A DNA stretch of 64,000 nucleotides, taken from the NCBI GenBank assembly GCA_008477525.1, contig SPDT01000005.1:2728001-2792000 (forward strand). The letters run 5' to 3'. The notes beneath the pieces were generated by a model. That model saw nothing but the letters and a program-made list of their open reading frames with translations, was not told the origin of the DNA and ran no database searches. A program made the translations under genes and the position numbers. The stretch is from Hypomyces perniciosus. Lineage: Eukaryota; Ascomycota; Sordariomycetes; Hypocreales; Hypocreaceae. Shown piece after piece: positions 1-10,468 of this stretch (positions within the stretch are counted from its first letter, which is position 1; every line of letters begins with the position of its first letter).

Positions 1-106
1 TCTGAGCCAGGGAGATCGGCGACTGCGATGCAGAAGACGCCGGATGAGACGGTGGTGACAGGGAGCCCTCTAGTGGCTGCTGCATGCTGGAGCCATTCGC
101 CATCAT
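1..106 (-). CDS. N-terminal fragment of an unknown protein (runs off left edge)
   Basis: Reading the minus strand from an ATG at 106-104 (a second ATG follows at once) gives an open frame of 35 codons to the window edge. The residues are rich in Ser, Pro, Gln and Ala, with SPPSHPASSASQSP near the end, the kind of low-complexity start common in fungal regulatory proteins. The frame is closed upstream by a stop at 175-173, so this is the first possible Met in this frame. The bases upstream are motif-rich intergenic DNA, which fits a 5' end here. No domain is visible in so short a piece. It could be chance coding; confidence is modest. Confidence 0.4.
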   Translation of the reverse strand, partial: MMANGSSMQQPLEGSLSPPSHPASSASQSPISLAQ

Positions 107-2435
107 TTTCCCCAGTAATCCGGTAAACGGCGTCGAACAGGGAGCCAGAAGCGATGGTATGCGATATAAATCTCACGTAGGGCTTTTGGCCGGGTCAGAA
201 CTAATTGGAAGCCAAAGCAAAACGCTGGGAGCAGTATCGATGAGCAACTCAGGAGAGGAGAGAGAGGCAGAAGGCAGAAGCAAGAAGCAGAGAGGTAGAG
301 GTGGTAACAGGAGGTGGATTGATTTGATTGTTGGAGTTGGGTGGGGAAAAAAGGCTGGCGTCCAGTGTCTTTTGTGTACTCCGTAAGGTTCCGTTTTTCT
401 TACCCAACAGCGGACGGAGTACGAGTCGTAGTACGAGTACAGAGTAGTGGTACTTACTTCTTCGTAGGTACGGAGTGCGTGCTCCGGTAAAGGACGCGAC
501 TTACGAGTACGTTGCCCTGCTGGTCCAGCTTGGCGGGAGGCTCGCTTTCAAGTGGATGAAGGACAAGGATCGGATGCTGTTAGTCATTAAGCGGACTTGG
601 GGGAGGAGTTCACATGTGATGTACGGAGTAAGCACGGAAGGACAAACCCCCTTGCAGCAGAGAAAGATCTTGAGGCGAAAGAGCGGGATAGATAGAGAAA
701 AAAAAAAAGGTACGTACATTGATTGCCCGATGGATGCTAATACCTGGTAGCAAATAATAATAATTTGACCCTGCCTGACCCAGGTCTATTTCTGTGGATT
801 ACCTAGGTACGAGTAATTGCTCATCCGGGCTCGCATTGGATAAGGTACCTAGTATTGAATAATGATAAAATGGTACGGAGTACGAAGTACAACTCCTAAT
901 ACTACTAGGTACTACGAAATAAAGATGCAAGCACGTGGGTGACAATAATAAAACAGGAACACCCCCATAGTAAGTGGTTGACCGATAAGAATATTCGGAA
1001 CTTGTACTATTGCAATTATACCATGGATTGTAAACGACTGCTAGATAAGAGTCATCTAGATATACTAGTTGTACTTTGTACGGAGTAGTAACGAGATTTA
1101 TCCACTAGATAAGAGCAATTTGTGGCAATACAAGCAGTGGACGTCTTGCGGTCCCTGTTTTATTGTCACCCGCTTGACAAGGTAGAGTGTTGTAGTAGTA
1201 GTGGTATTTAGTACTCCGTATGCAGGGCTAGTGTCTATCAAGGTAGGACCGTGTACGGAGTAGTACTATTCCATACTACTGCTGCAGGAAAACCTCGCCT
1301 ACAAGGGCTTCGGATAAGATGCATGTATGATGAACGAATGAAGGTGCAAAATGGCGTGCAGATGTTCTGCGCCATGGCAATGGTCTAAAGCCAGAAGAGG
1401 GCCGAGTCGATTGGCGGGCCACGCGGGATGCAGTTAATAGTGGGAAATACCATGCAATTCAAGCCGTTGCCACTACTACTCCGTACGTAGTAGTAGTACT
1501 AGTAGTACTCCATAGTGCTACTCTACTAGCATCAACGGCTCGCCTTGTACGTCGTACAAAGGCAGATGGCACTCCGTACTAGTGGATGACAGGAAACTCC
1601 GTACTCGGCACTACTCATACCACGCGATATGTGCTCCGTAGTGCTCCATATTGCTGCGTCTAGATATCTTGGCTCTCGCCTTGTTTTAACGGCTAAAAGC
1701 AATATTGGAACAGCGAGTGATTCCATTCGCGGGCGGATATCATCCGGTTGTTGTGCTGATACGGAACCAGACCCAACCACTCGTGTTGGCTGGGGCATCC
1801 GCATGTACGAGTATGGGTATGGGGGCAATCAGGCTGTGCCGCCAAACCTTGTCTTCCGTCGGTCAAGACTGAGGTATGGAAGAGTCAGCCAAAATGTCTG
1901 TCGCCTTGCCGTCTGCAGCCCCCAAATCCTTTCAATGTCATTGTTTGTAATATTACGGACTACGGAGTACTTCGTACTACTCTGAAAATAGGCACTGCCA
2001 ACGGATATGGGATAACCACATCCCGGAGAGGGTTACTCCGTAGGTACCTATTGCCCGTAAGGTACCTCTCTGAAGTCACAGTGTGAGGCCTCGTCAACAA
2101 AACCCACCAAATCCAAACCAAACCAAACCAAACCAAACCAAACCAACAAAACCGTGCTGCATCGTGCCCTGTTCCCTGTCACCGCCTGTGGCCGTCGGTC
2201 CGGGCAATTCAAGCGCCCAACATGTTCTGCTCTCCGGTCTCAGCTCCACCAGCAGCGGAAACATCCCCGTCGCCTCCAATAGTACGAGTAGTCGAGCCTC
2301 TCCACACAACTCAACCCCGCGCCACCCCTCAAAACACGGCCCAGGCGGGCGGGCTATCAGAAGCACGGAACAGTACGGAGTACGAAGTAGCACGAGTACC
2401 TAATAGTAAACAATCACAGCTGAGGTCCCGTGTCC
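107..2435. other. Intergenic region dense in the TACGGAGTAC motif
   Basis: No convincing gene is seen in this 2.3 kb stretch; the frames that are open are short and lack codon bias or domains. It carries more than a dozen copies of TACGGAGTAC, GTACTCCGTA, or the variant with GAAG/CTTC in the middle (for example near 411, 470, 617, 873, 1077, 1211, 1253, 1479, 1571, 1597, 1962, 2034 and 2372). The 3' part is probably promoter and 5' UTR of the HeLo gene. Confidence 0.7.
2113..2146. repeat. AAACC microsatellite
   Basis: About six tandem copies of AAACC (in the phase CCAAA) lie roughly 300 bp upstream of the HeLo gene start. This is a simple-sequence repeat, probably in promoter or 5' UTR. It is not telomeric, since the unit is not TTAGGG/CCCTAA. 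Confidence 0.85.
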
Positions 2436-4358
2436 ATGGATCCGGTGTCTGCTGCTGGTCTGGCACTCGGCGTTGCCTCTCTCGGCTTACAGGTCTACAC
2501 GGGCTGTATCCAGGGCATCCAGTTACTTGTAACAGCTCTCGACTACGAGAATGACTGCAAATATCTCAACGTGCGCCTCCGCATGGAGCAGCAGCGTCTC
2601 TTCGCCTGGAGCGAGGCGTCTGGCCTATTGGACCTGCATGCTGAAAACAAGGAGCGCATTTTGAACTCCAACATCTTCAATCTGCACCGCCAGACAGTTT
2701 TGGATCTGCTAGTGCAGGTCAAGTGCTTGTTTGACGAATTTACTGCCTACCAGCGCAAGCACAACAACTTGACAACTGTTTGTGACGATGACGATCTCCT
2801 CGTCGCTCCGGAGAAGGATGCCAAGCAGGCCAGCTTTCCCATGTCGGAGAAGAAGAGGATGTTCATCAAAAAGGCCATGGCTAGCCTCAAATCCATGTCC
2901 CAAGAAGGATTGACGAGACTCAAGTGGGTATCCTTCGATAAACAAGGCTTTGAGCAGTTGCTTTCCAAGTTCGTCGTGCTGAACGATAGCATGATGAACA
3001 TTTTGGATCACTCGCTTCAGGTTGAGATTCGGCACACAGTGCAGGACACTAACCGGGGCATGCTGCTCCTCCATCATAAGATTGCCGACCTTAGCCATCT
3101 TGTTCTGGCCCTCAAGACCCAGTTGGATATCAGAGGACCCGCTGCATTGACGCCAATGTCAAGAGTTGAGCGAGACGCGAGCACAGCCGAGTTAAAGCAG
3201 CTCTCAAGACTAGCGAAATTCAAGGCCTTCAATGAAACCATCGACCCCAAGTCGGACATGCCAACCCTCATCGACGAGGATGCTGCGGCGTTTCTCGGGC
3301 CGGCAAAGCCGGGTCGGCAACGCAATGTCCATGTTCCTAGGTATCTAGTCGAGTTGGACCCGGAGCTAGATGACTCTGAGGCTCCTCGGTGTGAGGCTCT
3401 CATGAAGACTGCTGAGGGGAAGAAGAAAGTGTGGATCGAGTGGAAAGATTATGACACGGCAGGCAATCCTGGGTGTTTATCAAAGGCCGATATTGTCGAT
3501 CGGGTTCGGAAACTGGCGTCCCTGTTAAACCACAGCCCAAAGCCTCTGGCTTTTCGGACACCGCACTGCCTCGGGTTCTTTGACAAAGCAGACCCAGACA
3601 TTCCAGAGGATGATGTTGATATCCTCGATAGACGGCTAGGTCTGATCTTCGAGCGTCCTGGCGATGGTGATTTGCACGACACTCTTCCGCCGGTCTCCTT
3701 GCGTGAACTCCTCCAAGATGATACAGTACGCAAACCCAGGGTCACAGAGCGCATTAAACTGGCGCATGCTCTTAGCAACTGTCTCTTGTACCTTCACACG
3801 GTCAATTGGCTACACAAGGGCTTGCGCAGCCATAATATCCTCTTCTTCCGCACGCGCGACGGTTGTGTCGACTACAGCCAGCCGTATCTTTCAGGCTTTG
3901 ACTTTTCTCGGCCCGGTGGTTCCGACGAGATGACGGAGACACCCGGCTACGACGCAGAACACGACTTGTATCGGCACCCCAGAGCACAATCCAACCAGGG
4001 CAAGCACCGCCAACGATCCAAGAAGAGCTTCGACATCTACAGTCTAGGTGTCATTTTCGTCGAGTTAGCGCACTGGAGGACTGTGGAGGGGGTGCTAGGC
4101 ATCGAGATGAGGCTTGCCAGGGGCCAGTCGGATGTTGTGAGGCATGTAAGGGGAGATTTGTTGGCAGCGGATAGGATCGCAGACATTGGCGCCGAAATGG
4201 GGGAGAAGTTTGAGGAGGCGACGAGGAGGTGCTTGACGGGCGAGGCTGGATTAGGATTACGGCAGGGCGATGACGAGACATCTGCTGATGTGGCTGAGAG
4301 GCTATCTATGCGATACTACGGCGACGTCGTGAAGAAGCTGGCCGAAATTGTAGTCTAA
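2436..4358 (+). CDS. HeLo domain protein with C-terminal degenerate kinase-like domain
   Basis: This single-exon gene of 640 codons starts at ATG 2436 (context TCCATGGAT). An in-frame GTG six bases upstream is not taken as the start. Residues 1 to about 215 match the HeLo (prion-inhibition and propagation) family: an N-terminal hydrophobic helix (AAGLALGVASLGLQVY) followed by amphipathic helices. The C-terminal half, from about residue 330, resembles a protein kinase fold: a stretch reading LHKGLRSHN near residue 460 stands where HRDLKxxN is expected, SGFDFS near 488 stands for DFG, and DIYSLGVIFVEL follows. The canonical Asp of HRD is missing, so it is probably a pseudokinase. HeLo proteins of fungi take part in heterokaryon incompatibility and programmed cell death, often as membrane-active effectors. 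The exact role here is inferred only from family. Confidence 0.8.
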   Translation: MDPVSAAGLALGVASLGLQVYTGCIQGIQLLVTALDYENDCKYLNVRLRMEQQRLFAWSEASGLLDLHAENKERILNSNIFNLHRQTVLDLLVQVKCLFDEFTAYQRKHNNLTTVCDDDDLLVAPEKDAKQASFPMSEKKRMFIKKAMASLKSMSQEGLTRLKWVSFDKQGFEQLLSKFVVLNDSMMNILDHSLQVEIRHTVQDTNRGMLLLHHKIADLSHLVLALKTQLDIRGPAALTPMSRVERDASTAELKQLSRLAKFKAFNETIDPKSDMPTLIDEDAAAFLGPAKPGRQRNVHVPRYLVELDPELDDSEAPRCEALMKTAEGKKKVWIEWKDYDTAGNPGCLSKADIVDRVRKLASLLNHSPKPLAFRTPHCLGFFDKADPDIPEDDVDILDRRLGLIFERPGDGDLHDTLPPVSLRELLQDDTVRKPRVTERIKLAHALSNCLLYLHTVNWLHKGLRSHNILFFRTRDGCVDYSQPYLSGFDFSRPGGSDEMTETPGYDAEHDLYRHPRAQSNQGKHRQRSKKSFDIYSLGVIFVELAHWRTVEGVLGIEMRLARGQSDVVRHVRGDLLAADRIADIGAEMGEKFEEATRRCLTGEAGLGLRQGDDETSADVAERLSMRYYGDVVKKLAEIVV

Positions 4359-4561
4359 CCAACAGAGTCAGCAATGAAGGTCACGAAAAAAACAAAACAG
4401 TCAAACATCATTCATTCCACGAAGCATTTGCAAGGCTTAAATGGAATTTCGTATTTGCTCTATTCAAGATCGAATAGCACGGGATATCATATCATGTAAT
4501 CAGATAAAGAACCAAGTGTGCTGTTGTCCTTCGCACACGCAGACCGGCATAGATCGATCAA

Positions 4562-5022
4562 TTAGCAGCAGAGTTCGCAGCAGTCTTCAGAGCACTCGCA
4601 GCACTCGAAGCATGCAAGTCCAGCGCAGATACCACAGCAGATGGCCTAACACCACGAAGGAATCAGTATCATGACTCGAGATGGGCGCGCGACGGCGGGT
4701 GTTTGCGCCCGCGTCATTGATTGAGAGTATGTATGTATGTAACTTACACCACCCTTGCCCTCACCACCACGCATGCGCATGGACTCGACGTTCATAGGCT
4801 CGACGGGGCGCTGCAAGAAGAAGACATCGATTAGCAGACGGTCGCCAAGACAATGTTTGGATTGTTTGGGTCTGGAGATAATAATAGATAATAATAGCAA
4901 ACATGTGCAAATGGCGGGTAGCGGGAAGCGGGCCATTGCGGGCTTGGCTGACGTACTGGCTGCTCGTTGTTGGCTTGGAGAGCCGGGGGCTGGGCTGTCA
5001 TCTGGGGCATCTGCTGAGGCAT
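4562..5022 (-). CDS. Small cysteine-rich CYSTM-like protein, three exons
   Basis: Exons on the minus strand are 5022-4957, 4810-4748 and 4645-4562, giving 70 residues; both introns are GT-AG and in phase 0. The N-terminus is rich in Pro and Gln (MPQQMPQMTAQPP), the middle has MRMRGGEGKGG, and the last exon is AICCGICAGLACFECC followed by further CC pairs up to the stop, a run of ten cysteines in 27 residues. This architecture (disordered Pro/Gln-rich head, Cys-rich hydrophobic tail at the very C-terminus) is that of the CYSTM family, small tail-anchored proteins linked to stress tolerance. The gene is too broken by introns to show as one long frame. The product name is from the pattern alone, but the splice sites and preserved phase make the gene itself well supported. 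Confidence 0.8.
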
Positions 5023-6936
5023 AGTGAATAGATGAGATATCTGAGAGTAATCTCTTGGATTTGATACTGCAAGATAGAGGGCAAGGACACGAATTTAGAG
5101 AAACCAAAGGTAAATGGAGGGCAGAGAGAAAAGAGAATCGAGCCAATTTAAAAGGACGGGGAGTCTTAAGCTCGCTCGCTTTTCGAGAACACACAGGGGC
5201 CATCACGGACATGTTACTTGCCGTGTACTAACCGCGATACTATTTTACATGACCGTCTCGCGGTAACCCCGCGGTATCTCTCGTACATCCTAACCACACT
5301 CAAGATGCGGCAATAGGGCGCGAGTGAGCTTTGGTGGGCGAATCTAGAGACTTTAGACGGCTGACCGGCACGGCTGAGCCGAGCAGTATTCTACAAGTTA
5401 GCTCGTTGGCTGTGCTGCATGCAGGGCTTGTTCTTTAAATCGAGGTACCAGCAGACATCTAGATAAATACTCCTTCGTACTGCTTCGTATATCTGGACTA
5501 GTCGTGTCCGTCTTGTCGCTGGGTTGTTTCCTGGTATTTTCCTCGTATGAGGCGTCGAATGGCTTTGAGCGTTGTCTCTGCTGGGTGGGAGAGAGAGGAT
5601 TGGAGAGCTTGAGTGGCCCAATTGCAGCCAACGTCTCGACCACGTATCGACCTTGAACAACCTGAGACAAACCCACCGCAAGGAGAATCCTTAAGAGCTG
5701 TGACGCTGTAATTCTGGTGCAGACTAACTTGTAATGGCCAGTTGACGGGTCCAAAGGATCCATCGAATCGTGGCTGATCTCGGGATATCGGCATAGCGCT
5801 GAAGGACACATAAATACTACGTACTCCGTCTGTTGGAGACATACGAAGTACGTCAACACCGAAACAGCATGCTCTTTTCGGGAAATATCCATGGCTGTGT
5901 TGCGGAGTGGCATATTCCTAGCCACAGGGCCATCCGTATAAGTGGGTGTTGAATGCGTGCGTATTGATTGCTCAGACGATGGGGTGTGGGCTGGTCCTCT
6001 TGAATGGTTGGCTCTCAGATCGGACGAGTGACATATCCCGTGGCATCGCATCAATCACGGACGTGACGGACAATGGACCGACACGCTAGACTCTGGAGAA
6101 GAGACAGAGAAACAGCCGATAAAGGATGGAGTGCTCGGTGTCCTACAGAGGTGTCCTCCAGAGGTGTCCTCCAGACCGCCGGATTTGAGTCTTTGATCTG
6201 AGACTTCGATCGAGGTTGTCACCCAAGGACATCTGATAATTTCCGACAAATGGCAGACAACTCCATGTCTTGCTTTCATGCTTAAATCGCCAACTCACCA
6301 CCTTTCCCCATATATCGATTGACACGCTGGACCTTCGCTTGTGGGCCACATTGTCGTCCTCTCCGTGACCTGGTCTCGAGGGCAGCTCAAGCCCATCACG
6401 CGAGAGCTAAAGTGCCCAGGTGGTGCTTGGGTGTAGCGGCTTAGCAGATGGTTCGCTGTCCGCAGTGGTCGCTTCAGCGGGCTTCAGTGGGCGATGGGTG
6501 CCCAAAACAACTGCGGTCAAGTAGACGCAGCCAGTCAGGCCCCACCCGGGGATCTTGGGGGAACGAGGCTGGGCCTCCAGGCAGGGCCGTACCTATTATT
6601 ATTCTAGAGTCTAAAAACTCCCATGGCCATGTGTCCTCACGAATAAACCATCTTGGCGGCCCGTGTGCCTTATTTCAACTATACCGAAGCAGACGAAAGG
6701 GACCACGCAACACTCGTACATCTTTTTCTCACCCCAATGCCTTGAGCCGTCGAGCGAGCATTCTGGCGGTATATCTCCATCGTCCTTGACACCGGCGCCC
6801 CCCTCCGCCAAGTCTACGTCACCCAAACAAGGACACACCGTTGGGCCTCTCCCTTTCCACGACCCCAGGCCTGGTACTTTTTCGACGCGCGGTAGAAGCT
6901 CGAGATACGACACACGAGAGATACATGCTCGACGAA
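5023..6936. other. Intergenic region; no convincing gene
   Basis: The left end is probably 5' UTR and promoter of the CYSTM-like gene, the right end promoter of the kinase gene. A 218-codon frame on the minus strand (6054-5398) covers part of it but has no recognisable domain and contains copies of the dispersed TACGGAGTAC-type motif, so it is not called. A tiny tandem repeat lies at 6138-6175. Confidence 0.6.
6138..6175. repeat. 13 bp tandem repeat, about three copies
   Basis: The unit GGTGTCCTCCAGA is repeated almost three times in a row, the first copy with one change (TACAGA for TCCAGA). It lies in the long intergenic space between the CYSTM-like gene and the kinase gene and has no visible coding role. 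Confidence 0.7.
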
Positions 6937-9900
6937 ATGGCCTCTCACGGGCATCGGATAGCCCCGCAGGCTCACCATCAGCAGCCCGGCTATGGTGCCC
7001 CAATGGCTCCTCCAGCTGTTGTCCCGCCGGCCGGGACATTTGCCCCCGGGACCAAGATCCAGGTCGGCAACCATCGCGTCCAGATCCAGAAATACCTTTC
7101 CGAGGGCGGCTTTGCCCATGTATATCTCGTCAAGATGCCCAAGCCCGTTGACGGGACCGATCTGGCCGTCTTGAAGCGGGTGGCCGTGCCCGACAAGGAG
7201 GCATTGCGGGGCATGCGTACTGAAGTCGAGACCATGAAGCGACTGAAGGGGCACCGAGCCATCGTCAAGTACATCGATTCCCACGCGTCAGAGCTGAGCA
7301 GAGGAGGCTACGAAGTGTTCCTGCTGATGGAGTATTGCGATGGGGGCGGTCTGATCGACTTCATGAATACCCGACTGCAACACCGCCTCACCGAGCCCGA
7401 GATCTTGACCATCTTCGCCGATATTGCAGAGGGAGTTGCTTGCATGCACTACCTTAAACCGGCGCTGTTACACCGAGACCTCAAGGTCGAGAACGTCCTG
7501 ATAACCAACGGCAGCCCTGGCAGGCGGTTCAAGCTCTGTGACTTTGGGTCTGCAGCTCCGCCACGGCCAGCGCCAACAACAGTTGTTGAATGCCGCTTGA
7601 TGGATGAAGACGTTCAGAGGCATACAACGTTGCAATACCGAAGCCCCGAAATGATTGACGTCTACCGAAAACAACCTATCGATGAGAAGTCAGATATCTG
7701 GGCATTGGGCGTGCTGCTATACAAACTCTGCTATTATACAACACCGTTCGAGGACCAGGGCCAGCTGGCGATCCTCAATGCGAGTTACAAATATCCCAAC
7801 TATCCCGTCTTCTCAGACAGATTGAAGAAGTTGATTGGTACGGTATTCTCTGACTTGGCGGTGAATTACTTGTGACTGACCTTGGCAGCTTCCATGTTAA
7901 GGGAGAACATGCAATCCAGACCCAACATCTATCAAGTTCTGAAAGAAGCCTGTGCCATGCAAGGCCGAGAGATTCCCATCCATGATGTCAGTATAACTGC
8001 TGCTTACAATTCGGATCAGGTGACTAACAAACGTTCAGATATATGCAGGACGGGCACAACCTGAGGCACGAGCCAGTGAAACTGCTCAACCCGGAGAGAA
8101 GTCACAGCAAGCACCTGTCGTTGGAGCAGTCTTTTCTTCGGCTCCGGTGCAAGAGCAGCAAAACATTCCCGATATTGTGCCTATGAGAAGAGGCCGTCCA
8201 GCCGCTTCCTCATCAGCGGGAAACCAAGCGCCCCCTGGAAAAATCACCAACGGCGACCCGTTTGCGGCCCTGGACGCAAAGGCTGCTCGGAAGGTAGAAA
8301 CGGATGAACTGTCTTCTCGGTTCCCTAGCTTGGACCAGTTCTCCCTACTTCATGACCAGGGGTCGTTCAACTTTGATTCTGCCCCGAACTCTCCCCCTCT
8401 GCAGCAAGAACTAAGCCAGAACATCACTGAACGGCTTGCCGACGAAGTGTTTGCATCCTCTCGAAATTCTACGAATCCCAGTCCAACACCCCCAAGACCG
8501 CAGACGGTCGCACCAGTCACCACATCAGTTGCCCCTCGTCCCGAGGTTTCTTCACAACCTTCGGATAATAGTGCTTTGTCTAGACCTCCATCAATCAGCT
8601 CGCATCCAACGATTAGCCGAGCACAGTCCATTATAACTAACAATCCCGAGCTCAAGGCTATTGCCAATAAGACTGCTAACTCGTCTTACGTATCTACTGG
8701 GACAATGACCGAGGTGGCTTCTGAACAGCGACGAGGAAGAGAGGTGGATAGAAACAGCCGCCCTAGTGAGATGGAAAGTCGCCGCTTATCTGGCCCGGTA
8801 GCACTGACAGGGCAAAATACTGCGAAACGGCAATCCACCGGCAATTGGGTTGTGGTTGACCCAAGGTCCTCCTCCGTGAGTCAAAGCACCCTGGCTTCGT
8901 CCACCACCACATCATTGGATATTATCAGTTCCCAAGAAGACCTGATAGATATGGGGGCACGTTCCGGTGCCAGTCGGCAGCGACCTGCTAGTACTACATA
9001 TGAATCTAGCACACTGGAATTTCTACGTGAGAGGGAAAACGCCTCAAAGCCGCCAAGTCGACAAGTTCAGCCGTTGAATCGACGCTCTTCATATCACCTA
9101 CCCTTGCAGAACCTGGACAATAATACTGCAAACAACACTGGCGGTGTCAACTTGAAGGGTCAGGAGGTAGCCAGAGGCAGGAGGGACACAGAACCAAAAG
9201 AACAAGATTGGGAGAATGTTAGCAGGCGACCCGATGCAGCAACAACTGGCTCCAAAAATCTACTTGCGGGCAAGTTTGGCGATGCGTTCAAGCGTTTTGA
9301 GAACAATGCTCCAGTAGAGGCCGAGAGTGGTTCCAGGGCCTCATCTCCCCACAAGGATACGGGACATCGGGGGTTGACACCAATTGTGGGCTCTGAGGCT
9401 ACAGGTGACCGAAGTGATGATGGGCTTGGCGAGGAGGAGCCCGACCAAATGACTGCAGAGATGAGGCGTGAAATGGAGCGCCGCAAACTGGAAGAGGAGG
9501 AGGCGAGGGTCGAGGCAGCACAGGCTGAGTATCGCAGACGTATTGCTGAAGGCGGCTCTCCATCGAAGCCAATACCCGGACCCAAAAGTGCAGGCGCCGC
9601 TCGCGCTGCCAGTATACAGAATAGGGTCCAGAGCTTGTTGAATGAGGAGCAGAAGCCGCCAGCTGCGCCGCGCACGGCTCAGGGCTACGGCAAATACACA
9701 GATGCTGTACCAACATCAACTGAACCCGAGAAACCGCGTCCCGAGGTACGACGCAAGCCGGTGGTAGTTTCCAAACCACCAGCAGCGGATCCACGGCAAA
9801 GCGGCGAATCACTCATCGACGTGCGGAGCCCCGTGGGAACTTCATCTGCAGCTGTGGTGGTAATGGCAAAGAACACGGGGAAGCCGGCAGCTCCCAAGAA

Positions 9901-10138
9901 GCCTGTTCACTTGAATAGTCTGCCAACGGGCGGCCGACAACCTTCACCATCCAAGGCAAACCAAGGGTTCACGTTTGAACGCCTTATAGCGATCGACCTT
10001 CCAGGTCAACCCATGCTGGAAATGACTTCGAGGGAGAGGGATAATTATATTGAGGACTTTACGAAACGCTTTCCAAGTCTAAGCACTATAGAACTGAGCC
10101 GGGCAGGCGGACAAGACAACGGAGGATCTCAGCGATGA
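6937..10138 (+). CDS. Ark1/Prk1 (NAK) family serine/threonine kinase, actin and endocytosis regulator
   Basis: Exons are 6937-7837, 7889-7986 and 8039-10138, giving 1032 residues. The introns are 51 and 52 bp, GT-AG; the second has a TGACTAAC branch site. ATG 6937 (GAAATGG) has a better context than the in-frame ATG at 6925, which would add four residues. The kinase domain covers about residues 48-330: glycine loop LSEGGFAHVYLV near 55, catalytic Lys in AVLK near 80, HRDLKVEN at 179 and CDFGSA with Asp near 202, all intact. The long tail is disordered and Ser/Pro/Gln rich, with the block DPFAALDAKAARKVETDELS and RFPSLDQFSLLHD typical of fungal Ark1-type kinases, and a charged helix (EMRREMERRKLEEEEARVEA). 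Family members phosphorylate endocytic coat proteins at cortical actin patches. This gene lies upstream of MAK11 on the same strand, but they are separate units. Confidence 0.88.
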
Positions 10139-10468
10139 GGTTGTTGAGTACGAGAGCATGGTGTGAACATTTCACGAAACAACAAAGACATATATGCAAG
10201 CATATACAAGGAGTATTACGCTGGTCATGCAGCCGGTGATGGAAATAAAATCATTTCTTCTATTTTAGCAACTTAATACCAATACTTTCTAGATGGATCT
10301 GCTTCGTGTCTTGGGTATCTGTATAAAACCGGGGTTATGCATCTAAGCGATACAGTAGACTTTCTTATCTTATCGCCATTTTTTTTTCTGGAAAGCATTC
10401 ACTGCTGCCATATCTCAACCAGTCCAATCCGTCATTCAACACAACACTTTTCAGCATACTCAGCAAAT
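10139..10468. other. Short intergenic region between kinase gene and MAK11
   Basis: This 330 bp stretch holds the 3' end of the kinase transcript and the MAK11 promoter. A TATA-like TATAAAA lies at 10322-10328, about 140 bp before the MAK11 ATG. A pyrimidine-rich stretch with nine Ts follows. Confidence 0.5.
10322..10328 (+). promoter_or_regulatory. TATA-like element upstream of MAK11
   Basis: TATAAAA lies about 140 bp upstream of the chosen MAK11 start. The distance is compatible with a TATA box serving a transcript with a leader of roughly 100 nt. No transcription start evidence is available, so this is suggestive only. Confidence 0.35.

Noticed and set aside
411..2380. A CRISPR-like or satellite array made of the TACGGAGTAC motif
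   Set aside because: Spacing is irregular, units are only about 10 bp, and the context is eukaryotic.
2083..2403. A plus-strand frame upstream of the HeLo gene, rich in Pro and Asn
   Set aside because: It is produced by the AAACC microsatellite and promoter sequence; it ends before the HeLo start and no splice sites join it in frame.
5398..6054. A 218-codon minus-strand frame
   Set aside because: No domain, no plausible start context, composition like intergenic DNA, and it includes copies of the dispersed TAC-type motif.
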